From assembly GCA_030248215.1 (NCBI GenBank), contig JASANG010001223.1:1-64000 (forward strand): a stretch of DNA of 64,000 bases. The letters run 5' to 3'. The position numbers were made by a program, and so were the translations under genes. This document shows, one piece after another, positions 1-9,955 of this stretch. How positions within the stretch are numbered: the first letter of the stretch is position 1; each line of letters begins with the position of its first letter. This stretch comes from Enoplolaimus lenunculus. Taxonomy: Eukaryota > Nematoda > Enoplea > Enoplida > Thoracostomopsidae. The notes under the pieces are model-generated. The model had not been told where the DNA came from, ran no database searches, and worked only from the letters and a program-made list of their open reading frames with translations.

Positions 1-169
1 TTTGCAACAGTAATGTTCAGCTGTCTACCGGTTTGTATCATACCAAAAATATTAATAGATTTACCCAAAATTAAATTTCTGATACAAATTTTTGGCGAAA
101 TATACTCCAAGAAAACATAAATTATCACCGTTTCGTGTGTTTTAGGAAACAGCCTTTTATCTACGCAAT

Positions 170-373
170 GGCCAATGTAAAGAACATGAGCGGAACAGTA
201 TCATAAGCATATTCCTTAGCCTAAGCCTAAGCCTGAGCCTCAGCGTAACAATGAGCATATTCCTAAGCGTAAGCCTAAGCCTAAGCCCAGCAACAAAATT
301 AGTCTAAAGCTTAAGCTTACTAATTTCTAGTCCCACAGAAAACCGTTCCGCTCCTGATCTTTACACACTGGCC
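170..373. mobile_element. TTAGGC-loaded GGCC element (type A)
   Basis: Starts GGCCAATGTAAAGAAC and ends ACTGGCC. Two blocks of CCTAAG-type hexamers are separated by GAGCATATTCC, followed by the family's AGTCTAAAGCTTAAGC segment. Flanks TACGCAAT and TTCGCAAT form an 8-bp target duplication with one mismatch. Confidence 0.8.
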
Positions 374-825
374 TTCGCAATTGTTAGAACTATGTACAAC
401 TAGAAATTATATATCAGCTCAGTAAGCATCGATAGTAGAAGCTTGGTTGAGCGTTAAGAATTACAGAAGTAATTATTTGAAAATATAGTATAAAAATAAA
501 ATAAAATTAATACTTTGTCTCTAGTATTAATACAGTATGATTGGAGCCAAGGCTTTATTGTCGTTTTACTGATATTTTGTTATAATTTTCTGAGAAAACA
601 TCGGTAAATTTTTATCAAACTTTCTGAACGGTTTTTTGTAAATTTTAGTAACGGAACAAGAGTCGTTCGATAAATTTACGTTCAACAACTATATTAAAGT
701 TCCTGGCAAAAGCCTGGTTTTAAGCTTTAAAATAAAGAAATTTATGGCAATGCAATTAGGCATATTTCTACTGAAGAAAGTAACCGGATATCCGGCACTG
801 GTAGATATTGTTAGTTTTTTCTGGT

Positions 826-1098
826 ATTACTGTAAATTCCAGTGAGTTGATTTTAACTCACAATGAGTTGAATCCACTCAGAAGTCTGAGCTCTGAATGT
901 GGTCTTTCAGAACTCAAAATTCTGAACCGATCGAACTCACTCTGAGTTACGTAATCAACTCAGCCAGAATTAAATCAGCTCTGAGCGAGTCAATGTTTGC
1001 GGTTATTAACTCAGAAATGACCAGAAATAACTAATTCTCTCTCTGAGTTGATAAATCAACTAATTGGAATTTGAAGTCAAATAACGGAAATTCCGTTA
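826..1098. mobile_element. Foldback element of the AACTCAG family
   Basis: Dense CTGAGTT/AACTCAG words in both directions, with ends that pair (ACTGTAAATTCCAGTGAGTT against AACTAATTGGAATTTGAAG). The same family recurs at 39845-40178. It abuts the palindromic element at 1117. Confidence 0.55.
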
Positions 1099-1116
1099 AT
1101 TTTCTGGTCATAGCTG

Positions 1117-1339
1117 CACTGCAATGCGCTGCAAAAAATGGTTAGTCAAATTGACTCTATTTGAAATAGGCTCAACGGAATTACACAAACTGAGTCAAAT
1201 TCGACTCCGCCAGAGTCAAACGTGCGACTATTAAGTGAGTCGAATTTGACTCTGGCAGAGCCGAATTTGACTCAGTTTGTGTAGTGCCGTAAAGTCTATT
1301 TCGGAGGGAGTCAATTTGACTCACCATTTTTTTGCAGTG
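1117..1339. mobile_element. Palindromic CACTGCAAAA element (type C)
   Basis: Nearly the whole element is one inverted repeat. The left arm reads CTGCAAAAAATGGTTAGTC and the right arm GACTCACCATTTTTTTGCAG, with GAGTCAAATTCGACTCCG and its complement inside. Its left end carries a duplicated CACTGC. Confidence 0.8.
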
Positions 1340-1669
1340 TGTAAATCTCATATATGAGCGTCTCATTGACATTTTCAATTCAGAAACTCCCGTTGAAATT
1401 GTTTGATTTGAAATAAAAAATAATCCAAAATATTCAAAAAGTTTCGATTGCAATTGCTATGAGTTTTAATAAATTTTAAAAATTTTGTTTCCTTCCCATT
1501 CATGGCACAAAATCAAACCTCTTACACCTTTTAAGCTTTCACTTTGGTGTTGGGACTTTGATCATTATCCGTTTGTGTTTACGTTATCTTTGCTATCCGG
1601 TTGTATAAACCTTTAATATTGGTCGGAAATCAAATAGAACATATTTCTTCTCAACATGGATAGCTAGTC

Positions 1670-1929
1670 GGCCCATGGAACAGGGCCGTAACGTTTTCCT
1701 GCGGGGCGGTAATAAAGTCAGCTTAAGATTGAGACTAAATCTTTTGCTTAGGCTTAGGTTTAGGATAGGCTTAGACTTAGAAATAGGATCAGCCTTACGC
1801 CAAGACTCAAGCTTAGGCTTAGGCTTAGGCTTAGGAATAAACTCATCGTTACGCTTAAGCTTAGCTTAGCCTTAGGCTTAGGCTTATGAATATGCTTATA
1901 CTACTTTTCCGGCCTGTTCTATACATGGG
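1670..1929. mobile_element. TTAGGC-loaded GGCC element (type A)
   Basis: Starts GGCCCATGGAACAGGGCC and ends CTATACATGGG, with several TTAGGCTTAGGC runs read on the plus strand. No clear target duplication was seen. Confidence 0.7.
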
Positions 1930-2276
1930 ACGCAAAGTCTAACGTCACTGTGGTACAAGGCATGCCGCCGTTGATCATAAGGCGACTTGAGTCGTCAGCT
2001 TAAACAATAGGTGTCAAGAAATTAACATAATTTCAATATAAGTTCATTTTAATTTTTAATGACCATCAACTGATATTTTCTGTTCTCCTTATTTGGAATT
2101 TATTGTTATTGTTTAATTTAAGAACACCCCTATAGCAGTAGCGTTCTGAGAAACCTTAGCGAAAGCATTCAGTTCCGCGCTGTAAGTGAACAACTGGTAC
2201 TTATTAATATTAAGTAGGCAAAGTTTTTTCCGCATGTATTTGGACATTAGGACATCCGCTTTTTCGAAATAGTGGC

Positions 2277-2468
2277 GGCCAATATAAAGAACAAGGGCGG
2301 AACAGTATTATAAGCCTATTTCTAAGCCTGAGCCTAAGCCTAAGCCTAAGCGTAAGAATGAGAATATTCCTAAGCCTAAGCCTTAGCCTAAGCCAAGCAA
2401 AGAAGTTGTTCTACAGTTTAAGCTTACTCTATTGTAGACTGGAAGAAAAAGGTTCCGCCCCTGATCTT
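2277..2468. mobile_element. TTAGGC-loaded GGCC element (type A), 3' end lost
   Basis: Starts GGCCAATATAAAGAAC, with hexamer blocks and the shared tail up to CCGCCCCTGATC. Its last bases are replaced by the TTAA-ended element starting at 2469. Confidence 0.7.
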
Positions 2469-2650
2469 TTAACCCTTTCTCACAAGAATATTTTCAATTT
2501 TGCCTGAGACGATGTTTTAAGATAGGAATCAAACACGAGTATCACTGGTGGAACTCGGTTACGCTGATCGCTTAGTTATTGCAGCTTGACACTTGACCTC
2601 TAGACGATTCTTGTGGATATTTAACACTGTGTATAAGTTCTCAGGTGTCG
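2469..2650. mobile_element. Truncated TTAA-ended piggyBac-like element (type P)
   Basis: The left end TTAACCCTTTCTCACA is intact. The right end is missing and the tRNA-like part is strongly decayed. The right limit is approximate. Confidence 0.5.
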
Positions 2651-3039
2651 TGGCTACTGCTTTGAAGTTCAACCGCCTTACCAGAACAGGGCCCTCTGAC
2701 AAAGATTGACTTAAATTTACGTTTTCTGAATATTCAGCGACACGACATTAATGCATACAAAAAATATTGTGTATAAATATATATTTCTGCAAATTTCAAC
2801 GCTCTGAAACTTTATATTCAGACACGATATACATATGCATATTTGTCGTGTCCATGAATGTTCAGGAAACTCAAATTGAAATTTGTTAACCGGTATTGAC
2901 AAATCAGAAGCGGCACTTTGCTGCCAGCTATATGTCGTATCCATCGGACAAGCTTAACTCTAAAATTAAATTTATTTCCGCGTGCGTCAAATTTTATGAC
3001 ATTTTGTCACTCAAATCACTAGAGTATACGAATTTTAGG

Positions 3040-3228
3040 GGCCCATGTATAGGCCGGATCGGTTTCCGGAGGGGCTATAACAGATTAAATTTAAGACTAA
3101 ATTTTTGCTTTGGCTTAGGCTTAGGAATAGGCTCATCTTTACGCTTAGGCTTAGGCTTAGGCTTAGGATTTAGGAATATGCTTATACTGCTGTTCCGGTC
3201 CTGTTCTATACATGGGCCATTTTAGGTT
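3040..3228. mobile_element. TTAGGC-loaded GGCC element with perfect 8-bp duplication
   Basis: GGCCCATGTATAGG at one end and CTATACATGGGCC at the other are inverted repeats. Both sides carry ATTTTAGG (3032-3039, 3229-3236). The middle is TTAGGC-type hexamers. Confidence 0.85.
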
Positions 3229-3467
3229 ATATCGTAAAAATTTCAGAAGCCAACACCTCTCGGTCAACTACATACCCAGACCGGTTCCACCGCAATACAC
3301 GGGCGATACCACACATGTGTTTAGATTCGATAATTTTCAATATTTCGAAACTCGAACCAAAACACTTGCTTGGGGCATCGTTGGCTAAATGACTATGTGA
3401 AGAAAGCATCGGCACACTGTCAAAAAATATTATTCTGTTTTTGGCTTTACGGAACATTTGACATCAT

Positions 3468-3852
3468 AGTAAATTTAAAGATCAGTGGCAGAACGTTATT
3501 CTGTCAGACTGCAATAGAGTGAGCGGCCAATGTAAAGAACACGGTCGGAACAGTATAATAAGCATATTCCTAAGCCTAGCGTGAGCCTAAACCAAAGCGT
3601 AAGAATGAGCATATTCCTAAGCCTAAGCCTAAGCCAAGTAAAAAATAGTCTAAAGCTTAAGCTTGCTCTAGTCTAGTCCCACAGAAAACCTCTCCGCCGC
3701 TGATCTTTTTACATGGGTCGAGTGAGCTGAAGCTTTAACCTATTTTTTGCTTAGGATTAGACTTAGGCAGAAGCTCATTCATACACTTAGGCTTGGGCCT
3801 AGGTTAGGAATAGTTTTATACTACTGCCACGGTGGTGTTTCATACCTTGGCC
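3468..3852. mobile_element. TTAGGC-loaded element (outer), interrupted by another
   Basis: Flanked by GACATCAT on both sides (3460-3467, 3853-3860). It reads in the opposite orientation to the copy inserted in it at 3525-3719; without that insert and its duplication it is of normal family length. Confidence 0.82.
3525..3719. mobile_element. TTAGGC-loaded element nested in a relative
   Basis: Starts GGCCAATGTAAAG and ends TTACATGGGTC. The 8-bp duplication GAGTGAGC (3517-3524, 3720-3727) lies inside the outer element, so this copy arrived later. Confidence 0.87.
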
Positions 3853-4620
3853 GACATCATTAAAAAACGTACGATACGAAAAGTGAACGCAAAGAAAATG
3901 CCTGCACGAAGCACAAAATTTTTTTTCGTTTCGCTTCAACGCAAGTTGAAAATGGCAAAAAAATGTAAATTTGTTCCATTCAAAACTGGGTCCTGTGAAC
4001 ACGTTTGGTCCGCTCAACCTCTGGTTTGGGGTTCGTTTTCTTGGGCACCGTATATGCTTATGAATTGTTATATACTGCACTGTTTATGTGTATGTTGTAT
4101 ACTATTTGTATTTAATTGCTCATCGTATATTCGGCCCATGAAAAGATCAGGGGCGGCGAGTGTTTGTGTGGTACTAAAATAGAGTAGGCATAAGCTTTAG
4201 ACTTATTTTTTGCTTGGCTTGTTCCGCCCCTGTGAATGAAAGGGTTAAATGTAATTGCTAGTTGTGTCGTTTACCTAGCCTAGCTTTAATTATGTATATC
4301 AAATTGTACGCAATACTGTTGTGCTGACATGAACACGAGGGGGGTAATAAAAGTCCGGGATCGCTATCTTGAATCTGAATCAGCAAACGTCTATTTCTCA
4401 AACCCTTTTAACCGTAGAAAATGGTTGGCGTAAGCTAAAGGTATGCGGTCCAAACAACTGGAGCTATGTTGTACAGTAAATAACAGCTGGAAACCAAGAA
4501 GCGAGTGGGGGTATCTTCTGGAAATGTGACATAAACATCAGTTACCCCACTCTCATTCGAATCACTATACACTATTTAGGTTGTCTGCCTAAACACATCG
4601 AATAAAACTCAATTGTAATA

Positions 4621-5169
4621 ATGTACCTAATGCCGCTAGTAACCGCCCTACTGGACCGTGGACGTGTCGCCCGAATGCTAATTTGCATATTTGCACTAGC
4701 TATGTCATTATTCAACACAACAAATGCAACTGGCTTCCGAACCAATCAGCTTCATAGTAACAATAACGCTCGTTTGCTCACCGATGTAGATCAAGACACG
4801 AAGCTTCGACTGGAACGCAGTGTTCCATTTAGCGGTGGGGTATATGGTAAACGAGGAGGCGTACCTTTTAGTGGTGGAGTGTACGGGAAACGAAACGGAG
4901 TACCTTTCAGCGGAGGAGTGTACGGCAAGCGAGGGGGAGTACCTTTTAGCGGTGGGGTGTACGGCAAAAGATCTGGGGTACCATTTAGTGGAGGAGTATA
5001 TGGCAAGCGAGGAGGAGGTGTACCATTTAGTGGCGGTGTATACGGCAAACGAGGAGGAGTACCTTTCAGCGGAGGAGTATATGGTAAAAGAGGAGGAGTA
5101 CCTTTTAGCGGAGGAGTGTACGGCAAACGAGGAGGAGTACCATTCAGTGGGGGTGTTTATGGTAAATAA
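4621..5169 (+). CDS. nlp-10: NLP-10-like neuropeptide precursor (nine VPFSGGVY-amide copies)
   Basis: Single-exon precursor of 182 residues for secreted amidated peptides. A hydrophobic segment (MLICIFALAMSLF) begins at Met19 (4675) and looks like a signal peptide, so translation may really start at 4675; the longer start at 4621 puts 18 polar residues before it. From about residue 64 there are nine copies of VPFSGGVYGK(R), each on a roughly 39-bp unit. Cleavage at KR and use of Gly as amide donor would give five GGVPFSGGVY-amide plus one each with leading S, NG, SG and GGG. The last copy ends GK-stop. Known C. elegans NLP-10 peptides share the core PF(S/N)GGMY-amide, so this is assigned by peptide motif; Met is replaced by Val. 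Peptide sequence is invariant while codons differ between copies. The other two long readings of this repeat are shadows. Confidence 0.9.
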   Translation: MYLMPLVTALLDRGRVARMLICIFALAMSLFNTTNATGFRTNQLHSNNNARLLTDVDQDTKLRLERSVPFSGGVYGKRGGVPFSGGVYGKRNGVPFSGGVYGKRGGVPFSGGVYGKRSGVPFSGGVYGKRGGGVPFSGGVYGKRGGVPFSGGVYGKRGGVPFSGGVYGKRGGVPFSGGVYGK

Positions 5170-5367
5170 AATATCAGTATTCGGTGATGAAAAGAAAGAC
5201 GATTTGAGCTATTTGGTCACACGAAAATATCAACTTTACGCATATGAGTTCGTATCTTCGTACACCAAATCACAAGCTGTGCTTAAAGTTGCAGATTGGT
5301 AATAATAGAAAATTTGATCTTGATTTATACTTATCCTGCTTGCTTGTTTAACTTGTCATTGGTGCAA

Positions 5368-5373
5368 AATAAA
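5368..5373 (+). promoter_or_regulatory. Poly(A) signal AATAAA after the neuropeptide gene
   Basis: AATAAA lies about 200 bases past the stop codon of the NLP-10-like gene, a normal place for its 3' end. No other gene runs in this direction nearby. Confidence 0.55.
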
Positions 5374-5533
5374 GCAGGCACTCGAATATGATTTAGTGAA
5401 CTTTTTTCGGCAGCTCAAAAGGTCGCCTACAAGGGGGACGGATATAAAAAATATATCCCCTCTCGAATAGACAGATAGGTACTTTTAGCAGCATAACTTT
5501 CCAGATTCTAGAAATTAAAAAGTTGTTTGTATA

Positions 5534-5712
5534 GGCGGACACTGTATAAAACAGGACCGTACTAGTAGAAGCATATTCCAAAGCTTAAACGTAACAATGA
5601 CCATGCACCTAAAAGTCTAAGCCAAAGACAAAACGAGAAAGTTAGTCTAGAGCTTAAGCTTCCTCTGTTGCAGTCCCAAAAAACAGGTCAGCCGTTGATC
5701 TTTACATGGGTC
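5534..5712. mobile_element. Decayed TTAGGC-type GGCC element
   Basis: Keeps ACAGGACCGTACTAGTAGAA and GTTGATCTTTACATGGGTCC, but most hexamers have mutated. It lies just downstream of the neuropeptide gene. Confidence 0.5.
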
Positions 5713-5999
5713 CATTAGGCTATATACTTTCCTGAAGTCCAATCTTGTCTAGGTACTCTCATGGCTGCTATGGGCATTTACAGAATCATGATTCAAGAAA
5801 CTGAGGGAAAAAATTAGTCTGTGTATTATGTCCAAGACCCGAACATCATAAGCGTCCACATTAATCTTAAACCATTTCAGAGTAGTTATTTCGAGGTTCG
5901 TTTCAGTTAAACCTTCCCGACCTTTTTCGTGGTTCGATTCAATAAAACGTCATTTCATCTTTTTCCATTGTAATTTAGATGTTTTTTCATGGCGTTGAT

Positions 6000-6118
6000 A
6001 TGGTCATTCTTACGCTTCAGCTTAGGCTAAGGCTTAGGAATACGCTCATTCTTACGCTTAGGCTTAGGCTCAAGACTAGGCTTATTATACTGTTCCACCC
6101 CTGTTCTTTACATTGGCC
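6000..6118. mobile_element. Partial TTAGGC-type element
   Basis: Contains TTAGGCTTAGGCTC and ends TACATTGGCC; the opposite end is absent. Confidence 0.5.
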
Positions 6119-6388
6119 GGTAACTGGAACATAAAAGTTTTTCATATGTGACAAAAAATACGCTTTTGTATGCTACAAAATCTCACAAAAATCGCAAGCG
6201 TTAAGCTTTCACCCGGGTTAAGGCTTAATCTTACCGTTCACGCTTTACCGTTTTTGGACCGCATGTTATTAAACGTCCCCCGCGTAGTAACAAGCCTGCG
6301 AGTGAAACAGACAAGAGACTTTAATATCACAACGACACATTGAACTTTTAAATGTGTCGCCTGCTTACGAATTTTGTTTACCTCATCA

Positions 6389-6660
6389 TTAACCCCTTCT
6401 CACATTGAGTTGCCTATAGGCAACTCAGCGCAGTGTATATACGTTAAATAATATATATCGCACCGTGTTTAACAATTGCAACACGTATACATAGTACTAA
6501 ATCACCACAATACGGGAGAGCCTCCTCGGGCTCGAGCGTCAAGCTCCTTTAGTTGAGTGGTGATGGTATACGCCTACCACTCCAGTCACTGGAGTTCGAA
6601 TCCTAGCATAAAAGTTGGTCTCAGGGGGAAATAGAAAATATTCATGTGAGAAAGGGTTAA
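6389..6660 (+). mobile_element. TTAA-ended piggyBac-like element with tRNA-like core (type P)
   Basis: Ends TTAACCCCTTCTCACA and TGTGAGAAAGGGTTAA are inverted repeats, with TTAA at both borders, which is the piggyBac signature. Inside, TAGTTGAGTGG (6550-6560) fits a pol III A box and GAGTTCGAATCC (6592-6603) fits a B box at tRNA spacing. Sister copies are at 9197, 17591 and 24032; broken ones at 2469 and 40687. Confidence 0.78.
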
Positions 6661-7141
6661 AGCTGTATATTGTAAGCTTAAGCCCAATGAAGGATCTAAA
6701 ATTTTCCTATGGAACGCGATGCTTTTTGTGTTTTGAATTTTCAGTTTTAAAGCGTGTTTCATTTAAATTCTTTGATAAAATTGTTTAGTACCAAACTTTT
6801 GAATTCATCTCAAAAACGGGGGATATTTCTTCACCCGTTTAGCTTGAAAACACATCGAAGCTTCAGGCAGACCGCATGTATATGAAAAATTTAAAAATTG
6901 CAGGGCTCGATGGGGGGATACATTCGCCCATTCTACCCCCCTCCCTCCCGTATTCGATGCTGCCTGATGTGTTTAGCGTTGCGCAAGCGAAAACCAAACG
7001 ACGACAGATATTTAATGTTAGCCAATAATCATGAGATATAACTTCATGAGAATTCTGTACACATATTATGCGGTATCTTTGTTTCGTGACAGAAACGTTA
7101 GGATAAAAACAAGTAAGTAAACAAAAAGTAATTCTACAACG

Positions 7142-7469
7142 GGATCATGTATAGAACACGGCCGGAACAGTAGTATAAGCATATTCCTAAGCCTATGTAT
7201 AGAACACGGCCGGAACAGTAGTATAAGCATATTCCTAAGCCTATGTATAGAACACGGCCGGAACAGTAGTATAAGCATATTCCTATGCCTATGTATAGAA
7301 CACGGCCGGAACAGTAGTATAAGCATATTCCTAAGCCTAAGCCTATAAGGCTGAGCGTAAGGATGTGCCTATTCCTAAGCCTAAGCAACAAAGTTAGTCT
7401 AAAGTTTAAACTGACTAAATATACAGCCCCACCGGGAACACAACACCGCCCTGTTCTATACATGGGCCG
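7142..7469. mobile_element. TTAGGC-type element with amplified head
   Basis: The right end CTATACATGGGCC is normal. The left end has been tandemly multiplied (see 7147-7338), and the usual hexamer blocks follow. Confidence 0.75.
7147..7338. repeat. Four exact-length 48-bp tandem units
   Basis: Units begin at 7147, 7195, 7243 and 7291, each ATGTATAGAACACGGCCGGA... ending in TTCCTAAGCCT. They are nearly identical and correspond to the left terminus of the host element. Confidence 0.92.
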
Positions 7470-8106
7470 ACCAAGAAGTATCAATCAAAGTATGGAAGCA
7501 TATGCCAAACATGTGTCAAAGCGCAAGTATAAGGTCTATACTAAAGATGACGCTATACTTTTGATGACGACCGGCGCGCCTACAATTTACTATTTTGTTC
7601 TTGGACATGTTCCATACAAGAGTGCTAAAATGAAATACATACAAAATAAACTAAACATTTTTCGCGAGGTTAGTACCACAAACTTGAACGGTATATAAAT
7701 TCAAGTACGCTTGAGCTTAGTCCAGTTTAGGCTTTACCTTAGGCAAGCTTTATGCTTAGGTTAATACACTTCAACTAAGCTGCTGCGACTAGATTGTTTT
7801 AAAACCTATCACTGAACTAACGCGAGATTTCGTGCAACATCTGATTATACGGGCATTTAAAGTAAAAATACAGACAACTTTTACTATAATATAGCGACAA
7901 TAAATAAAATCATACAAAAGATTTACAAAAATAATGGTCATGTTAACTATAAGGGCCAGCCTACTAAGCTTAAGCGTAAACCGATACCTAAGAACAATCC
8001 CGATCCTAATATTCCTAGTCTCTAATTCCCCCAGTCTCTAAGTCCCACAGTCTCTAAGAACCACAGTCTTCCTGACTCCCAGTAGTCCACCTGCTTGTAA
8101 TTAATA

Positions 8107-8316
8107 CACTGCAAAAAATGGTGAGTCAAATTAAACTCTCGACGAAATAGGATCTACGCCAATACACAATCTAAGACAAATTCGACTCCGCCAGAGTCAA
8201 TCGTACGACTCAGTAAGTCGAAGTTAACACTGGCGGAATCGAATTTGACTCAGTTTGTGTATTATCGTAGAGCCTATTTCGGAGAGAGTCAATTTGACTC
8301 ACCATTTTTTGCAGTG
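8107..8316. mobile_element. Palindromic CACTGCAAAA element (type C)
   Basis: Both ends are present (CACTGCAAAAAATGGTGAG and CACCATTTTTTGCAGTG); the arms pair along most of their length. Confidence 0.82.
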
Positions 8317-8469
8317 TATGATTCTATTTAATGATACTAAACCATCCAGCGTTGTAAACCACAAGCGATTCCGCTCATGTTATTTTAAAGGGTATTCGTT
8401 TGGCGCGGCACTGCAACAGATCAAGTTTTATATTTTAGACCAATTATATCTTCTAAAATAATAGATGTA

Positions 8470-8972
8470 CGGTAAAATTCGAAAACCTTAATACTCCGTC
8501 CGCTTATAAAACTTGTTCGTGTGAATAAAGTTTGGCGCAGATAAGTTCCAAACAGCTTTACAGAGTGTGAAGTCCAATATCAGACTTCTATACCATATAC
8601 GTAAATTCTTGACTCTCTTCGAAACAGGCCCTATGGGACTACACAAGCTGAGTCAATTTCGGCTCCGCCAGAGTCAAATTCGACTCACTTAGTCGCACGT
8701 TTGACTCTGGCGGAGTTGAACTTGACTCAGTTTGTGTAGTCCCGTTGAACCTATTTCGGAGGAAATCAATTTGACTAACCATTTTTTGCAGTGCAGCTAT
8801 GACCAGAAAAATAACGGAATTTTCGTTGACTGTAAATCACGTTACTAAAATTCGAAAACCTTAATACTCCGTTCGCTTATAACTTGATCGTGTGAATAAA
8901 GTTTAGCGCAGATAAGTTCCAAACAGTTTTACAGAGTGTGACCTGCAATATCATACTTCTACAACCATATAT
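8470..8972 (+). repeat. Direct duplication around a type C element
   Basis: About 130 bp (AAAATTCGAAAACCTTAATA through TCTAC..CATATA) occurs at 8470-8603 and again at 8838-8972, with a 5'-shortened palindromic type C element (8607-8793) between the copies. Confidence 0.8.
8607..8793. mobile_element. Type C palindromic element lacking its left end
   Basis: The right end CCATTTTTTGCAGTG is intact; the left arm begins at TTGACTCTCTTCGAAACAGG. Confidence 0.65.
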
Positions 8973-9196
8973 TTAACTTGATTATTAAATATTTAAGCAA
9001 AGATAACATAACAAAACAATGTTAATTATTGTTAAATTCAATAGAGAAAATGTATAAGCTAAGTTGAAACATTAAAAAACAGCCAAATATTTGGCCAGGT
9101 TAAGCCTTACAAACCGGCCTAACAACGAATGAGGCAGGGCTCTACGTAGTTTAGTTTCAAATATTCTTGTACAGATAATGTTTGAACGTTTTTTCT

Positions 9197-9479
9197 TGAA
9201 CCCATTCTCACATAAATATTTTCTATTTGATCTATTAGCTGGTTCCCGGCTATGATTAAAACAGCAGTCTTTCGGGTGTAAGGCATTTACCGTGAACACT
9301 CAGTTGTAGGAGCTTGACGGTCGTGCCCAACGGGGCTCACACATGTTGTGAAGATACTGCGCTTTGTAACTTATAATTGCTGTACATTACACACTGTGTT
9401 GTGTACTGCTTTGTGTACGCAATTTGCAGTTGAGTTGCTCATAGTATACTTTAAGAGGGAAGGGGTTAAGTTTAGTTTT
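9197..9479 (-). mobile_element. TTAA-type piggyBac-like element with tRNA-like core
   Basis: Right border AGGGGTTAA and left border TTGAACCCATTCTCACA (one change in TTAA). The tRNA-like part is in reverse orientation and moderately decayed. Confidence 0.6.
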
Positions 9480-9687
9480 ATCCTCATATTCTGGCGAATG
9501 CTGCTGTTCGTCGCTACCAGGAGTTACCAAGCACTTAAGCGCTCCCGAGCAAAAGAAAAAGGTTTCGATTTATGCGAAATGCAGTTGTAAATCTGCTTTC
9601 CGCAGAATTTTCAACTCTCAAATAGTTATCTTAATTACTTGCTTAAATTTGTTTTCTTCTATAAATATATATGCGCGTCAAAGTTAG

Positions 9688-9955
9688 CTTGAACGATGTT
9701 CAAATTACACGTATGCTGAGCGTTCCAGCTTTATTCGTGTAGAATGTAGATAGTAAACCTTTATATATAATAAAATATTACTGTAAACTAAAACTGTAAG
9801 ATGATTATAAGTGTCACTAGCTTGAACGATTCTCAAATTACGTATGCTGAGCGTTCCAGCTTTATTCGTGTAGAATGTTGATATTAAACCTTTATATATA
9901 TAATAAAATATTACAAAAAACTAAAACTGAAACTAAGCTGATTATAAGTGTCACA
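9688..9955 (+). repeat. Two tandem copies of a ~131-bp unit
   Basis: Units share TATGCTGAGCGTTCCAGC and end in ATTATAAGTGTCAC. They differ by several substitutions and small indels. Confidence 0.8.

Noticed and set aside
4791-5302. Long open frames on the other strand and in another frame over the neuropeptide repeat
   Set aside because: They arise from the 39-bp periodicity; only the plus-strand frame has a signal peptide and KR-flanked amidated peptides.
6541-6610. tRNA gene call from the A and B boxes
   Set aside because: The anticodon stem and acceptor stem do not fold properly and the unit is part of a repeated TTAA-flanked element; treated as tRNA-like.
7470-7698. Open frame with protein-like text (MEAYAKHVSKRKYKVYTKDD onward)
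   Set aside because: It starts inside a transposon end, has no recognisable family and no splice or promoter support; left unassigned.
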